Assembly (NCBI RefSeq): GCF_016909015.1 | Contig: NZ_JAFBFA010000022.1 | Coordinates: 1-64,000 of the forward strand | DNA length: 64,000 nt | DNA from: Gracilibacillus alcaliphilus | GTDB lineage: Bacteria > Bacillota > Bacilli > Bacillales > Amphibacillaceae | Reading direction: 5' to 3' | Shown here: in pieces, positions 1 to 9,269 of the stretch | Layout of the letters: each line of letters opens with the position of its first letter | Position numbering within the stretch: position 1 is the first letter of the stretch | The notes under the pieces: model-generated | What the model saw: only the letters and a program-made list of their open reading frames with translations | Database searches by the model: none | What the model was told of the DNA's origin: nothing | Made by a program: the position numbers and the translations under genes

Positions 1-129
1 CCCCTCAAGATGAGACTTCCCATCTATTCGATAGAGTAAGATCCCTCAGAGACGATGAGGTAGATAGGTTCGGGGTGGAAGCATGGTGACATGTGCAGCT
101 GACGAATACTAATCGATCGAGGACTTATC
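1..129 (+). rRNA. 23S ribosomal RNA, 3' end (partial)
   Basis: The window opens inside a 23S rRNA gene. The stretch around 70-129 contains the conserved 3'-terminal region, with the GTGACATGTGCAGCTGACGA segment and the closing CGAGGACTTAT motif of Bacillaceae 23S rRNA. The exact 3' end is an estimate by similarity. The 5' part lies upstream of the window. It is the start of an rRNA-tRNA operon reading rightward. Confidence 0.93.
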
Positions 130-249
130 TATACACCTTTTGTTTGACCTTGTCTTTCTTATCTAGTTTTTAGGGTATATAGAGACAATGGAAGATCGAT
201 TAAAGACGGTCACATCCTGTGACAACATCGATCGACTTGCGTCATGCAA

Positions 250-364
250 GCCTGGTGGCAATAGCGAAGAGGTCACACCTGTTCCCATGCCGAACACAGC
301 AGTTAAGCTCTTCAGCGCTCATGGTAGTTGGGTTTATCCCTGCGAGAGTAGGACGTTGCCAGGC
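250..364 (+). rRNA. 5S ribosomal RNA
   Basis: This 115-nt segment opens with GCCTGGTGGC and closes with GTTGCCAGGC, which pair as helix I. It contains the conserved CCGAACACAG loop. It follows the 23S gene by about 120 bp, the standard order of a Bacillaceae rrn operon. No promoter separates it from the 23S gene. Confidence 0.95.
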
Positions 365-407
365 TATACTTATGTTAGCTTTGTGGAACAACATATATAC
401 AGTATTT

Positions 408-482
408 TCCACAGTAGCTCAGTGGTAGAGCAATCGGCTGTTAACCGATCGGTCGTAGGTTCGAATCCTACCTGTGGAGCCA
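408..482 (+). tRNA. tRNA-Asn (GTT)
   Basis: Cloverleaf with anticodon loop CTGTTAA, T-arm GGTTCGAATCC and an encoded CCA end. It is the first gene of the nine-tRNA cluster, 43 bp behind the 5S gene. Confidence 0.96.
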
Positions 483-485
483 TAT

Positions 486-557
<72 letters not shown>

Positions 558-585
558 CTGCTTTAAATATGTATTTATTTAGATT

Positions 586-660
586 GGCCCGTTGGTCAAG
601 CGGTTAAGACACCGCCCTTTCACGGCGGTAACACGGGTTCGAATCCCGTACGGGTCACCA
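586..660 (+). tRNA. tRNA-Glu (TTC)
   Basis: The anticodon stem-loop CCGCCCTTTCACGGCGG gives TTC. The T-arm GGGTTCGAATCCC and a terminal CCA are present. Confidence 0.95.
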
Positions 661-699
661 TAATTATTTAGGATTACATGATAAAAGGAAGGCTTGTTA

Positions 700-750
700 A
701 GATCACGACTTCCTGTCATAACACATGCACTAGCACATCCTGTATGTCGG
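700..750. repeat. Inter-tRNA copy of a dispersed repeat core
   Basis: The 88-bp spacer between tRNA-Glu and tRNA-Val is longer than its neighbours. Positions 729-750 match the reverse complement of 23093-23114 at 21 of 22 positions (core CAGGATGTGCTAGT). The segment around 704-724 also resembles GTTGTGACAGGACGTCACG near 23063. The repeat therefore seems modular and dispersed. The last two bases overlap the start of tRNA-Val. Confidence 0.6.
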
Positions 751-824
751 AGGATTAGCTCAGCTGGGAGAGCACTTGCCTTACAAGCAAGGGGTCGCAG
801 GTTCGAGCCCTGCATCCTCCACCA
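749..824 (+). tRNA. tRNA-Val (TAC)
   Basis: The anticodon loop CTTACAA gives TAC. The acceptor GGAGGAT pairs with ATCCTCC, and CCA is encoded. Confidence 0.95.
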
Positions 825-830
825 TTTTAT

Positions 831-906
<76 letters not shown>

Positions 907-934
907 GAGTTAACTCTATATAGTTATTATACAT

Positions 935-1020
935 GGAGGGATAGCGAAGTTGGCCAAACGCGGCGGACTGTAAATCCGCTCCCATCGGGTTCGTAGGTTC
1001 GAGTCCTACTCCCTCCACCA
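935..1020 (+). tRNA. tRNA-Tyr (GTA)
   Basis: An 86-nt class II tRNA with a long variable arm (CTCCCATCGGGTTCGTAG region) and anticodon loop CTGTAAA, giving GTA. CCA is encoded. Confidence 0.95.
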
Positions 1021-1077
1021 TTGTATAAAAAATGCTGAAGTGTATATAATAAATTTGTACACTTATTTTATAGTTAT

Positions 1078-1152
1078 TGGGCTATAGCCAAGCGGTAAGG
1101 CAACGGTTTTTGGTTCCGTCATGCGTTGGTTCGAATCCAGCTAGCCCAGCCA
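1078..1152 (+). tRNA. tRNA-Gln (TTG)
   Basis: The acceptor TGGGCTA pairs with TAGCCCA. The anticodon loop TTTTGGT gives TTG, and CCA is encoded. Confidence 0.94.
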
Positions 1153-1185
1153 TTTTCTTTTCCTAAAAAATACATAGTAGTGTGA

Positions 1186-1261
1186 GAGCCATTAGCTCAG
1201 TTGGTAGAGCATCTGACTTTTAATCAGAGGGTCGGAGGTTCGAATCCTCCATGGCTCACCA
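1186..1261 (+). tRNA. tRNA-Lys (TTT)
   Basis: The acceptor GAGCCAT pairs with ATGGCTC. The anticodon loop CTTTTAA gives TTT, and CCA is encoded. Confidence 0.95.
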
Positions 1262-1276
1262 TATGTTATAAAAGCT

Positions 1277-1352
1277 GGGGCCTTAGCTCAGCTGGGAGAG
1301 CGCCTGCTTTGCACGCAGGAGGTCAGCGGTTCGATCCCGCTAGGCTCCACCA
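1277..1352 (+). tRNA. tRNA-Ala (TGC)
   Basis: The acceptor GGGGCCT pairs with AGGCTCC, the anticodon loop TTTGCAC gives TGC, and CCA is encoded. It is the last tRNA before the operon terminator. Confidence 0.95.
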
Positions 1353-1385
1353 TAATTATAACCATTCAGCCATTCCTCGTAGATG

Positions 1386-2838
1386 TGAACTGCACCCCAA
1401 TTGTTAGACACAAATCTAATAATTGGAGGTGCAGTTTTTTATGGCTAAATTCACCAGTGTTGAAAAAATACAAGCAGTCATTCGCTTTCAAAGTGGTACA
1501 GAAGGCGTAAAGTCAATAGCTAAATCCATGGGAGTTGACCATTCTGTCCTCTTAAATTGGATTAAACAATATGAATATCACGGGGAAAAAGCTTTTGAAA
1601 AACGCTATACATCTTACACATTGCAGTATAAACTAGATGTACTTAATTATATGAACGAACAAGGGACATCTATCTGGGAAACAGCAGCGATCTTTAATAT
1701 TTCTACGCATGCCACGCTTTTACAATGGAAAAAGCAATTGGAGGAAGAAGGAATAGATGCCCTAGAACCAAAGAAAAAGGGCGTCCATCCATGAAAAAAG
1801 ATTCTGATCATATATCTCAAAAGCAAAAACCGGCTGAAGGGACTCCAGAAGCATTACAAGCAGAAATAGATCGTTTACGTATAGAGAATGCCTATTTAAA
1901 AAAGTTGAATGTCCTAGTTCAAAACAAGGAAAAATCACCAAACAGGACAAAGCGCAAGTAGTCTATGAACTAAGGCATGAATTTCCTGTGAAGGTACTAC
2001 TGCAGCTGACAGAGATTCCACGCAGCACGTACTACTATATAGTAAGTAAATTGGAACTCCCAGATAAAGATGCGGAGTTGAAAAAGCTGATTCAAGCTAT
2101 CCACGATGAACATCAAGGACGTTATGGATACCGCCGTATCCGGGACGAGCTATGGAATCAAGGGCATAAGGTAAACCATAAAAAAGTCCAACGCATCATG
2201 AAAGAATTAGGTTTAAAAAGCCTAGTTCGAATGAAGAAATATCGCTCTTACAAAGGAACGGCTGGCAATATTGCACCAAATATTTTAGATCGGAATTTTA
2301 ATGCCAAAAAGCCAAATCAAAAATGGGTAACGGATATTACAGAGTTTAAATTATTTGGGGAAAAGCTCTATCTTTCACCTATGCTAGATTTATATAATGG
2401 GGAAATCATTGCCTATACAATCGACTCTAGACCTACTTATTTACTTGTATCGGAAATGTTGGAGAAATCATTTAAACGGTTATTAGAGAAAGTAAACTGC
2501 TTATTCATTCTGATCAAGGTTGGCATTGCCAAATGAAACAGTTTCAGCACGTCTTGAGGGAAAGATCGATTACGCAAAGTATGTCACGTAAAGGCAACTG
2601 CTATGATAATGCCGTTATTGAAAACTTCTTTGGCATTATGAAATCAAAATTTCTTTATTTAAACGAATTCGAAAGTATAGAGCATTTTAAACAAGAGTTA
2701 GAAAAATATATAGAATACTATAATAACAAACGAATCAAGGCAAAACTAAAAGGCCTGAGCCCGGTGGTACAATGCCGAATTCAGACCTTAGTAGCTGCTC
2801 AAGTAAAATTATCTGTCTAACTTTATGGGGTCACTTCA
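1386..2838 (+). mobile_element. IS3-family (IS150 group) insertion sequence, decayed
   Basis: The ends are imperfect inverted repeats: TGAACTGCACCCCAATTG at the left, and TGAAGTGACCCCATAAAG when the right end is read inward. ATG flanks both sides (1383-1385 and 2839-2841) and fits a 3-bp target duplication. The 1453-bp length and the orfA/orfB layout fit the IS150 group of IS3. Two inactivating frameshifts (see the transposase entry) mean it cannot move unaided. Confidence 0.9.
1441..2820 (+). pseudogene. IS150-type transposase OrfA/OrfB, frameshifted
   Basis: OrfA starts at ATG 1441, with GGAGGTGCAG upstream, and carries helix-turn-helix segments for end binding. Near 1780 the frame breaks (KKKG-VHP then stop, where KKKG-RPSMKK continues in the next frame), probably by loss of one base. 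The second part ends in a leucine-zipper-like segment at 1961. OrfB continues in the -1 frame from the GGAAAAATC stretch near 1928-1936, the usual place for programmed frameshifting in this family. OrfB is an rve-type DDE integrase (WVTDITEF, HSDQGWH, ENFFG), but it breaks again near 2500 and resumes in another frame to 2820. All three acidic residues are still encoded. The two extra breaks make it a pseudogene. Confidence 0.88.
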
Positions 2839-2855
2839 ATGAGGGTGGTTTTTTT

Positions 2856-3304
2856 ATTTGCCTTCTCCTCCTTTCCACCTTTCCTTCTTTATTCCAAAGT
2901 ACATATCTGACAGCCTTAACGCTTTTTAGAGCTGTACTTACAGATCAATAAGAGCTGTGTTAAAATGATGAAAAATGAAGCTTGCATAAATATTTTGAAT
3001 GGATGCCATAAAAAAATAATAACGTGGAAAAATATTACCGCTTTCATTTTGGTTACAGAAATACACTATAACAACCACAACAGAATGGAATTAAAAATGC
3101 TGGGAGAGGCAAACATGATAAAACAGGAAATACAAGATTTACTAACATAAATTAGCTTTTGAAGAACTGTCTGTTTGGGATCAAGCAATGAACCAGACAG
3201 TAGAACCATGTAATGTGGGAGAATCATCAAATCGCTTAGACAGCATGAATTTGGTTATTTGTCGATAAGTCTAATCAGTAAAAAGGATAAACAGTTTGAC
3301 TTAT
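2856..3304. other. Intergenic region without a convincing gene
   Basis: There are only short open frames here. One, at 2965-3150, encodes 61 residues with no recognisable domain and no good ribosome site at its first codon. Another open stretch, about 3155-3265, has no start. They could be remnants of an older gene broken before or after the IS arrived. No RNA gene or strong promoter was recognised. Confidence 0.4.
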
Positions 3305-3320
3305 TAGGAGGTAATGGGCC

Positions 3321-4043
3321 ATGAAGAGACAAAATCAAGATGCTTATCCGTTGTATGCACAGATAGCGGATGATATGCGTTTAAATATTCAAACAGAAAA
3401 ATGGGCTGAGGGCGAGCGGATACCAACTGAAATGGAACTGTGTTCGCTGTATCATGTCAGTCGAATTACTATCCGCAAGGCAATGGATGAGTTGATGAAA
3501 GAGGATCTGCTGATTCGGATCCGTTCCAAAGGGACATTTGTAAAGGAAGCTTTTCAGGAAGAAGATCATTTTACGGTGATTAAAGGATTTACGCAAGAAC
3601 TGCAAGAGCGAGGTAAATATGCCAAGACAGTAGATGTTGAGGTGCAATTAGTAAATGCGGATAAGCGAATTGCCAAGTACCTTAATACAGAAATCGGCAG
3701 TCAGCTACTGCGTCTGAAACGTGTGCGAGGTGACGAAGATGCAGTGTTTGCTTTTTTTATTACATATATTGTTTATGATCGTGACTACTCTTTAGATCCG
3801 AACGATTATTATACATCTTTCTATGCTTATTTGCAGACAAAAAATATTGTGGTTAACGAGGAACGGGAGTATGTAGAGGCTGTTTCACCAAATCGGGAAA
3901 TACAGCGAAAATTAAAAATCAAGGCGTCAGAGCCGGTGTTGAAGCGTGTCCGTTTTACCTCACAGATGGATGAGAACTTTTATGAATATACAGAATGCTT
4001 TTATATCGGTAAGAAATATCGTTATTATCTTGACTTTCATTAA
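3321..4043 (+). CDS. GntR/HutC-family transcriptional regulator
   Basis: 240 residues. The N-terminal winged helix-turn-helix (residues 1-75, PLYAQIADDMRLNIQ, then PTEMELCSLYHVSRITIRKA and RSKGTFV) is typical of GntR proteins. A UTRA effector-binding domain follows (residues 90-235), which in this family binds small ligands, often phosphorylated sugars. A strong TAGGAGGTAA site lies 9 bp before the ATG. It heads a block with mannose-6-phosphate isomerase, a ROK kinase and two GH38 proteins in the same direction, so it probably controls that set and perhaps itself (inference). The ligand cannot be read from the sequence. A GTATAC palindrome just behind its stop (4045-4050) is a possible operator half for the next gene. 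Confidence 0.9.
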   Translation: MKRQNQDAYPLYAQIADDMRLNIQTEKWAEGERIPTEMELCSLYHVSRITIRKAMDELMKEDLLIRIRSKGTFVKEAFQEEDHFTVIKGFTQELQERGKYAKTVDVEVQLVNADKRIAKYLNTEIGSQLLRLKRVRGDEDAVFAFFITYIVYDRDYSLDPNDYYTSFYAYLQTKNIVVNEEREYVEAVSPNREIQRKLKIKASEPVLKRVRFTSQMDENFYEYTECFYIGKKYRYYLDFH

Positions 4044-4044
4044 A

Positions 4045-4163
4045 GTATACATTCTATAACAAAGCTGATTAGCCCTAGAGGCAGTAGACTTTGAAAAAAA
4101 CAATTTCAGTCCTTTTCCCTGTGCTATAATGTTATGACAAAAGAACAATAGCGGAGGTATGTT
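4045..4163 (+). promoter_or_regulatory. Candidate promoter of the mannoside operon
   Basis: A consensus -10 TATAAT lies at 4125-4130, preceded by an extended-type GTGC. No good -35 is present at 17 bp, so it may need activation or be weak. GTATAC at 4045-4050 resembles the core of HutC-type operators. Transcription would enter the 4164 gene through a CGGAGG ribosome site. Confidence 0.45.
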
Positions 4164-5885
4164 ATGTATGATGCATTTCCAAAGACAAAGGTAAAGGTAA
4201 AAGGAGGGTGTAATGGCTATGCTGCGATTCGCGAAGAATTACAAGCAGCGGAAGGTAACCTAATTGTTATTGAATGCTACCCAACTATCAACGAAGAAGA
4301 GATTTTGGAGCAATTAATAGCACCTTTAGAGCCTGACTTAATCATACAGGCTTCAGAACAATTCTATCCAGCAGAAAGAATCAAAGCTATGATTGAAAGT
4401 AATCTAACAGAGGATCGGATTTTTGGTGTGATTAGCCACCACCAATTTCAGGATTTTATTGACAGCCAACAGCAGGAGATATTACAGCAAAAAATCCAAG
4501 CTGTTCTGGCAAGCGATCGTACGGTAGTGATCTATGGAGTCGGAGCTTCTTTGCTCTATCCAGCTGATCTGTTAATTTATGTGGATATTTCCAGATGGGA
4601 AATCCAGAAGCGATTTCAATCCGGTGAATATAGTAACTGGCAGGCCGATAATGCCGGGGAAGACCCCTTGCGTATGATCAAGCGCGGTTATTTCTTTGAA
4701 TGGCGTGTTGCGGATCGGTTAAAACAGCAATTATTTGATTCAATTGATTATTTTCTAGATACCCATCAGCCAAATCAGCCTGTAATGTTAGAGGCTTCAG
4801 CTTATTTTCAGGCATTAGAACAAGTTGCCAGCCAGCCTTTTCGTTTAGTACCATTTTTTGATCCTGGGGTGTGGGGCGGCAACTGGATGCAGGAAACATT
4901 TGAGGTTGAGCAAGATCAGGTCAATTTGGCATGGAGCTTTGATGGTGTCCCAGAAGAGAATAGTCTGCTGCTAACGACAGACAAGATACGAATGGAGATC
5001 CCAGCTAATAACCTTGTGTTCTATCAGCCTGCTGCCTTATTAGGCGAACGAGTCTATGCTCAATTTGGCAAAGAATTTCCGATTCGCTTTAATTATTTGG
5101 ATACAGTAGGGGGAGGGAATCTAAGCCTGCAAGTGCATCCATTAGAAGAGTATGTACAAAAGACCTTTGGCATGTCCTATACGCAAGATGAGAGTTATTA
5201 CATTATGGAGGCTAAAGATCAGGCCTCACTTTATTTAGGTGTTAAAAATGGAACCAATAAAAAAGAGTTAATCGAGGCGCTGCAACATGCAGCATCAACA
5301 GGCGAGCGTTTTCCTGATGAACAGTATATTTACCAAAGGTCTGTCAAAAAACATGACCACTATTCCATTCCAGCGGGGACCATCCATAGTGCTGGGGCTG
5401 ATACTGTGGTATTAGAGATAAGCGCTACTCCCAATCGCTTTACGTTTAAACTTTGGGATTGGGATCGGCTTGGTTTAGATGGCTTGCCTCGTCCTGTCCA
5501 TTTAAATCATGGAGAACCAAATATTGTGATATCGCGTGATCAAGACTGGGTAGAGCAGGAGCTGTGCAATCCATTTGAGATGATAGCAGAGCAGCCAGAG
5601 TGGAAGGAAGAGCGTACAGGGTTACACAAAACGGAATTTATTGAAACAAGAAGACATACTTTTACGGGCAAGGTTTTGCATCAAACCCATGGAAGTGTCA
5701 ATATGTTGAATTTAGTAGAAGGGGAAGAAGCCATTATTGAGAGTATAGACGATGGTTTTGCACCGTTTGTTGTACACTACGGGGAAACCTTTATTATTCC
5801 GGAATCAGTGAAACAATATACGATTCGGCCTTATGGCAGGAGTATAGGTAAAAAACTAATGACGATCAAGGCATTTGTGCGCTAA
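4164..5885 (+). CDS. Class I mannose-6-phosphate isomerase with N-terminal extension
   Basis: 573 residues. The C-terminal two thirds (about 225-573) form a type I phosphomannose isomerase cupin, which interconverts mannose-6-phosphate and fructose-6-phosphate. Metal-binding signatures are visible as LSLQVHP (residues 320-325) and PAGTIHS (about 404-410). The first 200 residues are extra compared with the usual protein of about 315 residues. They read like a nucleoside-kinase-type fold (hydrophobic strands, RGYFFEWRVADRL) but lack a Walker A motif, so probably no kinase activity (inference). A CGGAGG site precedes the ATG. The ROK kinase follows 18 bp downstream. With two GH38 proteins downstream, the role would be feeding released mannose-type sugars into glycolysis. 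Confidence 0.85.
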   Translation: MYDAFPKTKVKVKGGCNGYAAIREELQAAEGNLIVIECYPTINEEEILEQLIAPLEPDLIIQASEQFYPAERIKAMIESNLTEDRIFGVISHHQFQDFIDSQQQEILQQKIQAVLASDRTVVIYGVGASLLYPADLLIYVDISRWEIQKRFQSGEYSNWQADNAGEDPLRMIKRGYFFEWRVADRLKQQLFDSIDYFLDTHQPNQPVMLEASAYFQALEQVASQPFRLVPFFDPGVWGGNWMQETFEVEQDQVNLAWSFDGVPEENSLLLTTDKIRMEIPANNLVFYQPAALLGERVYAQFGKEFPIRFNYLDTVGGGNLSLQVHPLEEYVQKTFGMSYTQDESYYIMEAKDQASLYLGVKNGTNKKELIEALQHAASTGERFPDEQYIYQRSVKKHDHYSIPAGTIHSAGADTVVLEISATPNRFTFKLWDWDRLGLDGLPRPVHLNHGEPNIVISRDQDWVEQELCNPFEMIAEQPEWKEERTGLHKTEFIETRRHTFTGKVLHQTHGSVNMLNLVEGEEAIIESIDDGFAPFVVHYGETFIIPESVKQYTIRPYGRSIGKKLMTIKAFVR

Positions 5886-5903
5886 AGCATAGGAGGAGGA
5901 ATA

Positions 5904-6809
5904 GTGTTCCAATTATTTTATCTATGTTTAGATATAGGCGGCACCGAAATAAAGCTGAACATACTAGATCAAGATTATCAACGTTTCTATCCAGAAGACT
6001 ATCACTACCCATCCCATGCACAATCGAGTAAACAAGACATTCTCGATCATTTTACCGTCATTATCGAGGAGCAATTACAGAACTTCAAAGGCTCGATACA
6101 GGGAATAGGTTTTGCTGTGCCTGGTCCATTTGATTATGTTTGCGGCATTAGTTGGATGCAAGGATTAGGAAAATATGAATCTCTCTATCAAGTTAATATA
6201 GCAAACTTTATTCAACAATGGTTGATCTCAAGAGGGTATCCGAGCGAATTTCCAATTTGTTTTGAAAATGACGCAGTTGCCTTTGCGTTAGGAGAATATC
6301 TCGATGGTGCAGCCAAACAGGCGGAGAAGATAATCTGTCTTACTCTCGGTACAGGATGTGGTTCCTCTTTTATTGAAAAAGGGCAAGTGGTTCGCAATCG
6401 CTATGGATTGCCAGACAACGGCATGCTGTATCAAGAACCTTTCTTAGACGGTGTGATCGAGGATTATTTATCGGCTCGTGGCTTAACTAGAATAGCGCAG
6501 CAATTTTCGTTGAGAGCTAAGGATGGATTAAGCTTATCAAAGGCAGCAGCAGCGGGATCAATCGAAGCCAAGCAGGTGTTTCATCAATTTGGATTAATGA
6601 TTGGAACAGCTCTCCAGCCTTATGTGCGAGCTTTTCAACCAGATTGCCTAGTCTTAGGCGGGCAAATTTCAAAGAGCTTCACTTTGATGAAAAAAGGGAT
6701 AGAAGCAGGATTAGATAACCAAGCGTCACTAGATATAATCGCAAGTCCGGCTGGTTCATGGAGTACCTATAAAGGTTTATGCTATCAATTAAACCAGTCT
6801 CAAAAATAG
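5904..6809 (+). CDS. ROK-family sugar kinase
   Basis: 301 residues starting at GTG, with an AGGAGGAGG ribosome site. The N-terminal LDIGGTEIK is the ATP phosphate-binding motif, and FENDAVAFALGEY carries the catalytic aspartate (about D123). LTLGTGCGSS and LGGQIS are further ATPase-fold signatures. The cysteine-rich zinc motif common in ROK glucokinases and NagC proteins is absent from the region after the LGTG motif. There is no DNA-binding domain, so it is a kinase rather than a ROK repressor. The operon context suggests phosphorylation of mannose or a related hexose for the upstream isomerase, but specificity is inferred. Confidence 0.87.
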   Translation: MFQLFYLCLDIGGTEIKLNILDQDYQRFYPEDYHYPSHAQSSKQDILDHFTVIIEEQLQNFKGSIQGIGFAVPGPFDYVCGISWMQGLGKYESLYQVNIANFIQQWLISRGYPSEFPICFENDAVAFALGEYLDGAAKQAEKIICLTLGTGCGSSFIEKGQVVRNRYGLPDNGMLYQEPFLDGVIEDYLSARGLTRIAQQFSLRAKDGLSLSKAAAAGSIEAKQVFHQFGLMIGTALQPYVRAFQPDCLVLGGQISKSFTLMKKGIEAGLDNQASLDIIASPAGSWSTYKGLCYQLNQSQK

Positions 6810-6820
6810 GAGGGTGAAAA

Positions 6821-9253
6821 ATGCGAAAAAAATGGAAGTTACAACTGATACATCATTCACACACGGATATTGGCTATACCGATCGGCAAGAGAAGATTGA
6901 GCGGCACCATGTGGACTATATCAAAGCAGTGATTGATATATTGGACGCAAGTGAGGATGGCACGAAACCAGAATGGCAAGGATATAAGTGGACATGTGAA
7001 AACTATTGGCAGGTCGAGCGCTTTTTCGAACAAAGTGATGACAGTTATAAGCAAAAGTTTATTCACTATGTAAAAGCGGGGAAAATTGATATTTCATTAA
7101 CTTATTTAAATATGACGGAACTAGTTGATAATGACATCTTAGATAGTATGTTTAAAAAAGGGAGAAGTTTTTCTGATCAGCATCAGCTTGACCTCGATTC
7201 AGCAATGACGGCAGATATCAATGGGTTTTCGTGGGGCTATGCGGAAACGATGTATCAGAATGGAATCATGAATTTGTTTTCTTGTCTTCACACCCATCAT
7301 GGCATGTTTCCACTCTATCAGAAACAACTTCCCTTTTGGTGGGAAACACCTAATGGGAATAAAATTTTAGTCTGGAATGGTGATCATTATCAAATTGGCA
7401 ATGATTTTATGCTGATTCCAAATAGTTTTCGTATAGATAAAGGGACAGAGATGATCACATCGGAAGAACAGCTGGATATTGCCGAGCAGCGCATTTTTGC
7501 ATACTTGGAGAACCTGGAAGAAGAGGATTACCCCTTTGATTTTGTTCCGAATATGATTTCAGGAATTGTGACCGATAACGCGCCACCTAATCCGCGTTTA
7601 ATAGAAAAGATACATCAATGGAATGAGAAGCATGGGGAACAAGTAGAAATAGAGCTGCTTACTCTGCACCAATTCTTTGACTTTCTGCGTGAACAGAAGC
7701 TTGATTTACCAGTTTATGCTGGCGACTGGGCAGATTGGTGGGCAGATGGAGTAGGATCCACTCCTGCACCTACTAAAATTTACCGAGATGCCCAGCGAAA
7801 ATATCAGCTGTCGAAGAAACTGGGTCCACAGGGAACGCTTGGCTATCCTGCCTTATTACAAGAAGCGGAATATCAGTTGATGCTGTATGCAGAGCACACC
7901 TGGGGGTATGCTTCTTCAGTCAGTGAGCCATGGAATACCCTTGTCAATGATTTAGATTATCGTAAGGCGGCCTATGCCACTAATGCTAATCGTTTTATTT
8001 CACAACATATGGATCAAGTACTCAGCCATTTGGGAGAGGCACCGCCGACCGTCGATCGCGAAAAATATTTCAAGGTGATCAATCCGCATGATTACCCAGT
8101 AACAGATTATACATCGGTGTCCATCAAGCATTGGGAACATATCGATGGCAGATATCTGGCATGGGATCGCAAGAATTATATTGATGTGATTGATTGTCAA
8201 ACGAATGAGGTACTCGCTGCACAGCTTACCCCGATTCCTAGTGGTGATTTAATTGAATTTGCCATTTCATTGGGAGCAAAGGAAACGAGACTGGTGAAAC
8301 TGGTTAAAGGGGAGGCGCCAAAAAAGCCGAGGATAGCCAACCATGCGCATATTGGCACTGATCGAGTCGAAGATCTTGCTCCTTATCCAGGATATGATGG
8401 GGCGCTCAACACACATGTGGTGGAAACCAAACACTATATATTAACCTTTAATCATTCCACAGGCATCACGTCGTTACGGGATAAAATGCATGACAAAGAG
8501 TTGATTCATAAAGACGCCCCATATGCTCCATTTGCGGGTGTATATGAAAAAACACCAATAGCAACAGATGCCTGTACAGAAAGAAGGCTGATGGGACGAA
8601 ATCGTAAAGGGAGGTTAGCCGAACGTCATATTGCTAGTTTGAAGCATATTGAAGTGACCAAAGATGGCAGCTTATTCACCACGGTTCAGCTGGATTTTGA
8701 CTTGGCAGGTACACAAATGTACAGCGTTATCCTGAAGATATATAAAGACCTACCAAAAATTGCGGTGACAGTTAGAATCCAAAAACAAAATGAATGGGCA
8801 CCGGAAAACCTTTATATACCACTGCCCTTTAGTGCTGATGAAAACGGTGAATTATTTATCGAGAAGACAGGGGCGGTGCTCCGGCCAGTGATTGACCAAC
8901 TGCCGGGAACAAATACAGAGTTTTACTCCTTGCAGCATGGGCTTGCCTTTACAGGCGAAAAAAGTGCCCTTGTAGTTGCGATCCGGGATACCCCTTTAAT
9001 TACCTTAGGGGAACTTGACCATCATCCGATTGAAATGGCTAATGACCAGCTCCATCATAAAAATCGCCAGCCGGTTTTCTCTTGGGTGATGAATAACTTT
9101 TGGGAAACCAATTTTAAGGTTGATTTGTCCGGATTCTATGAATTTGACTATCAATTATACTTGGTTTCTGAAGCACAAGGTCCTGCACAATTAATCGAAA
9201 AATGCCGTCAACTAAATCAGGGCTTAGTGTCATTCCCTGCCAATCCAGAATAA
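6821..9253 (+). CDS. Glycoside hydrolase family 38 (alpha-mannosidase-type) protein
   Basis: 810 residues. It opens with the GH38 signature HHSHTDIGYTDRQE (zinc-site HxD near residue 14) and has MTADINGFSWGYAE, whose aspartate near residue 131 is at the expected nucleophile position. HTWGY around residue 355 is another conserved zinc-site segment. The C-terminal half is the beta-sandwich region of retaining alpha-mannosidases. No signal peptide is present, so it acts in the cytoplasm on imported oligosaccharides. AGGAGGGTG lies just before the ATG, 11 bp after the kinase gene. No transporter gene is in the block. The substrate is inferred from the family. Confidence 0.88.
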   Translation: MRKKWKLQLIHHSHTDIGYTDRQEKIERHHVDYIKAVIDILDASEDGTKPEWQGYKWTCENYWQVERFFEQSDDSYKQKFIHYVKAGKIDISLTYLNMTELVDNDILDSMFKKGRSFSDQHQLDLDSAMTADINGFSWGYAETMYQNGIMNLFSCLHTHHGMFPLYQKQLPFWWETPNGNKILVWNGDHYQIGNDFMLIPNSFRIDKGTEMITSEEQLDIAEQRIFAYLENLEEEDYPFDFVPNMISGIVTDNAPPNPRLIEKIHQWNEKHGEQVEIELLTLHQFFDFLREQKLDLPVYAGDWADWWADGVGSTPAPTKIYRDAQRKYQLSKKLGPQGTLGYPALLQEAEYQLMLYAEHTWGYASSVSEPWNTLVNDLDYRKAAYATNANRFISQHMDQVLSHLGEAPPTVDREKYFKVINPHDYPVTDYTSVSIKHWEHIDGRYLAWDRKNYIDVIDCQTNEVLAAQLTPIPSGDLIEFAISLGAKETRLVKLVKGEAPKKPRIANHAHIGTDRVEDLAPYPGYDGALNTHVVETKHYILTFNHSTGITSLRDKMHDKELIHKDAPYAPFAGVYEKTPIATDACTERRLMGRNRKGRLAERHIASLKHIEVTKDGSLFTTVQLDFDLAGTQMYSVILKIYKDLPKIAVTVRIQKQNEWAPENLYIPLPFSADENGELFIEKTGAVLRPVIDQLPGTNTEFYSLQHGLAFTGEKSALVVAIRDTPLITLGELDHHPIEMANDQLHHKNRQPVFSWVMNNFWETNFKVDLSGFYEFDYQLYLVSEAQGPAQLIEKCRQLNQGLVSFPANPE

Positions 9254-9269
9254 AAAAAGGAGTTTTCCG

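Larger units (their letters stand above)
1370..2855 (+). terminator. tRNA-operon terminator split by the IS element
   Basis: With the insertion sequence and one copy of its 3-bp duplication removed, CCATTCCTC (1370-1378) faces GAGGGTGG (2841-2848) across a six-base loop, with one bulged T. A run of seven T (2849-2855) follows. This is a plausible intrinsic terminator, now separated into halves by 1.45 kb. Terminator function and the consequence of the split are inferred. Confidence 0.6.

Noticed and set aside
2965..3150. 61-residue open frame
   Set aside because: No ribosome site at the first codon, no recognisable domain; composition not convincing. Kept only as a note in the intergenic entry.
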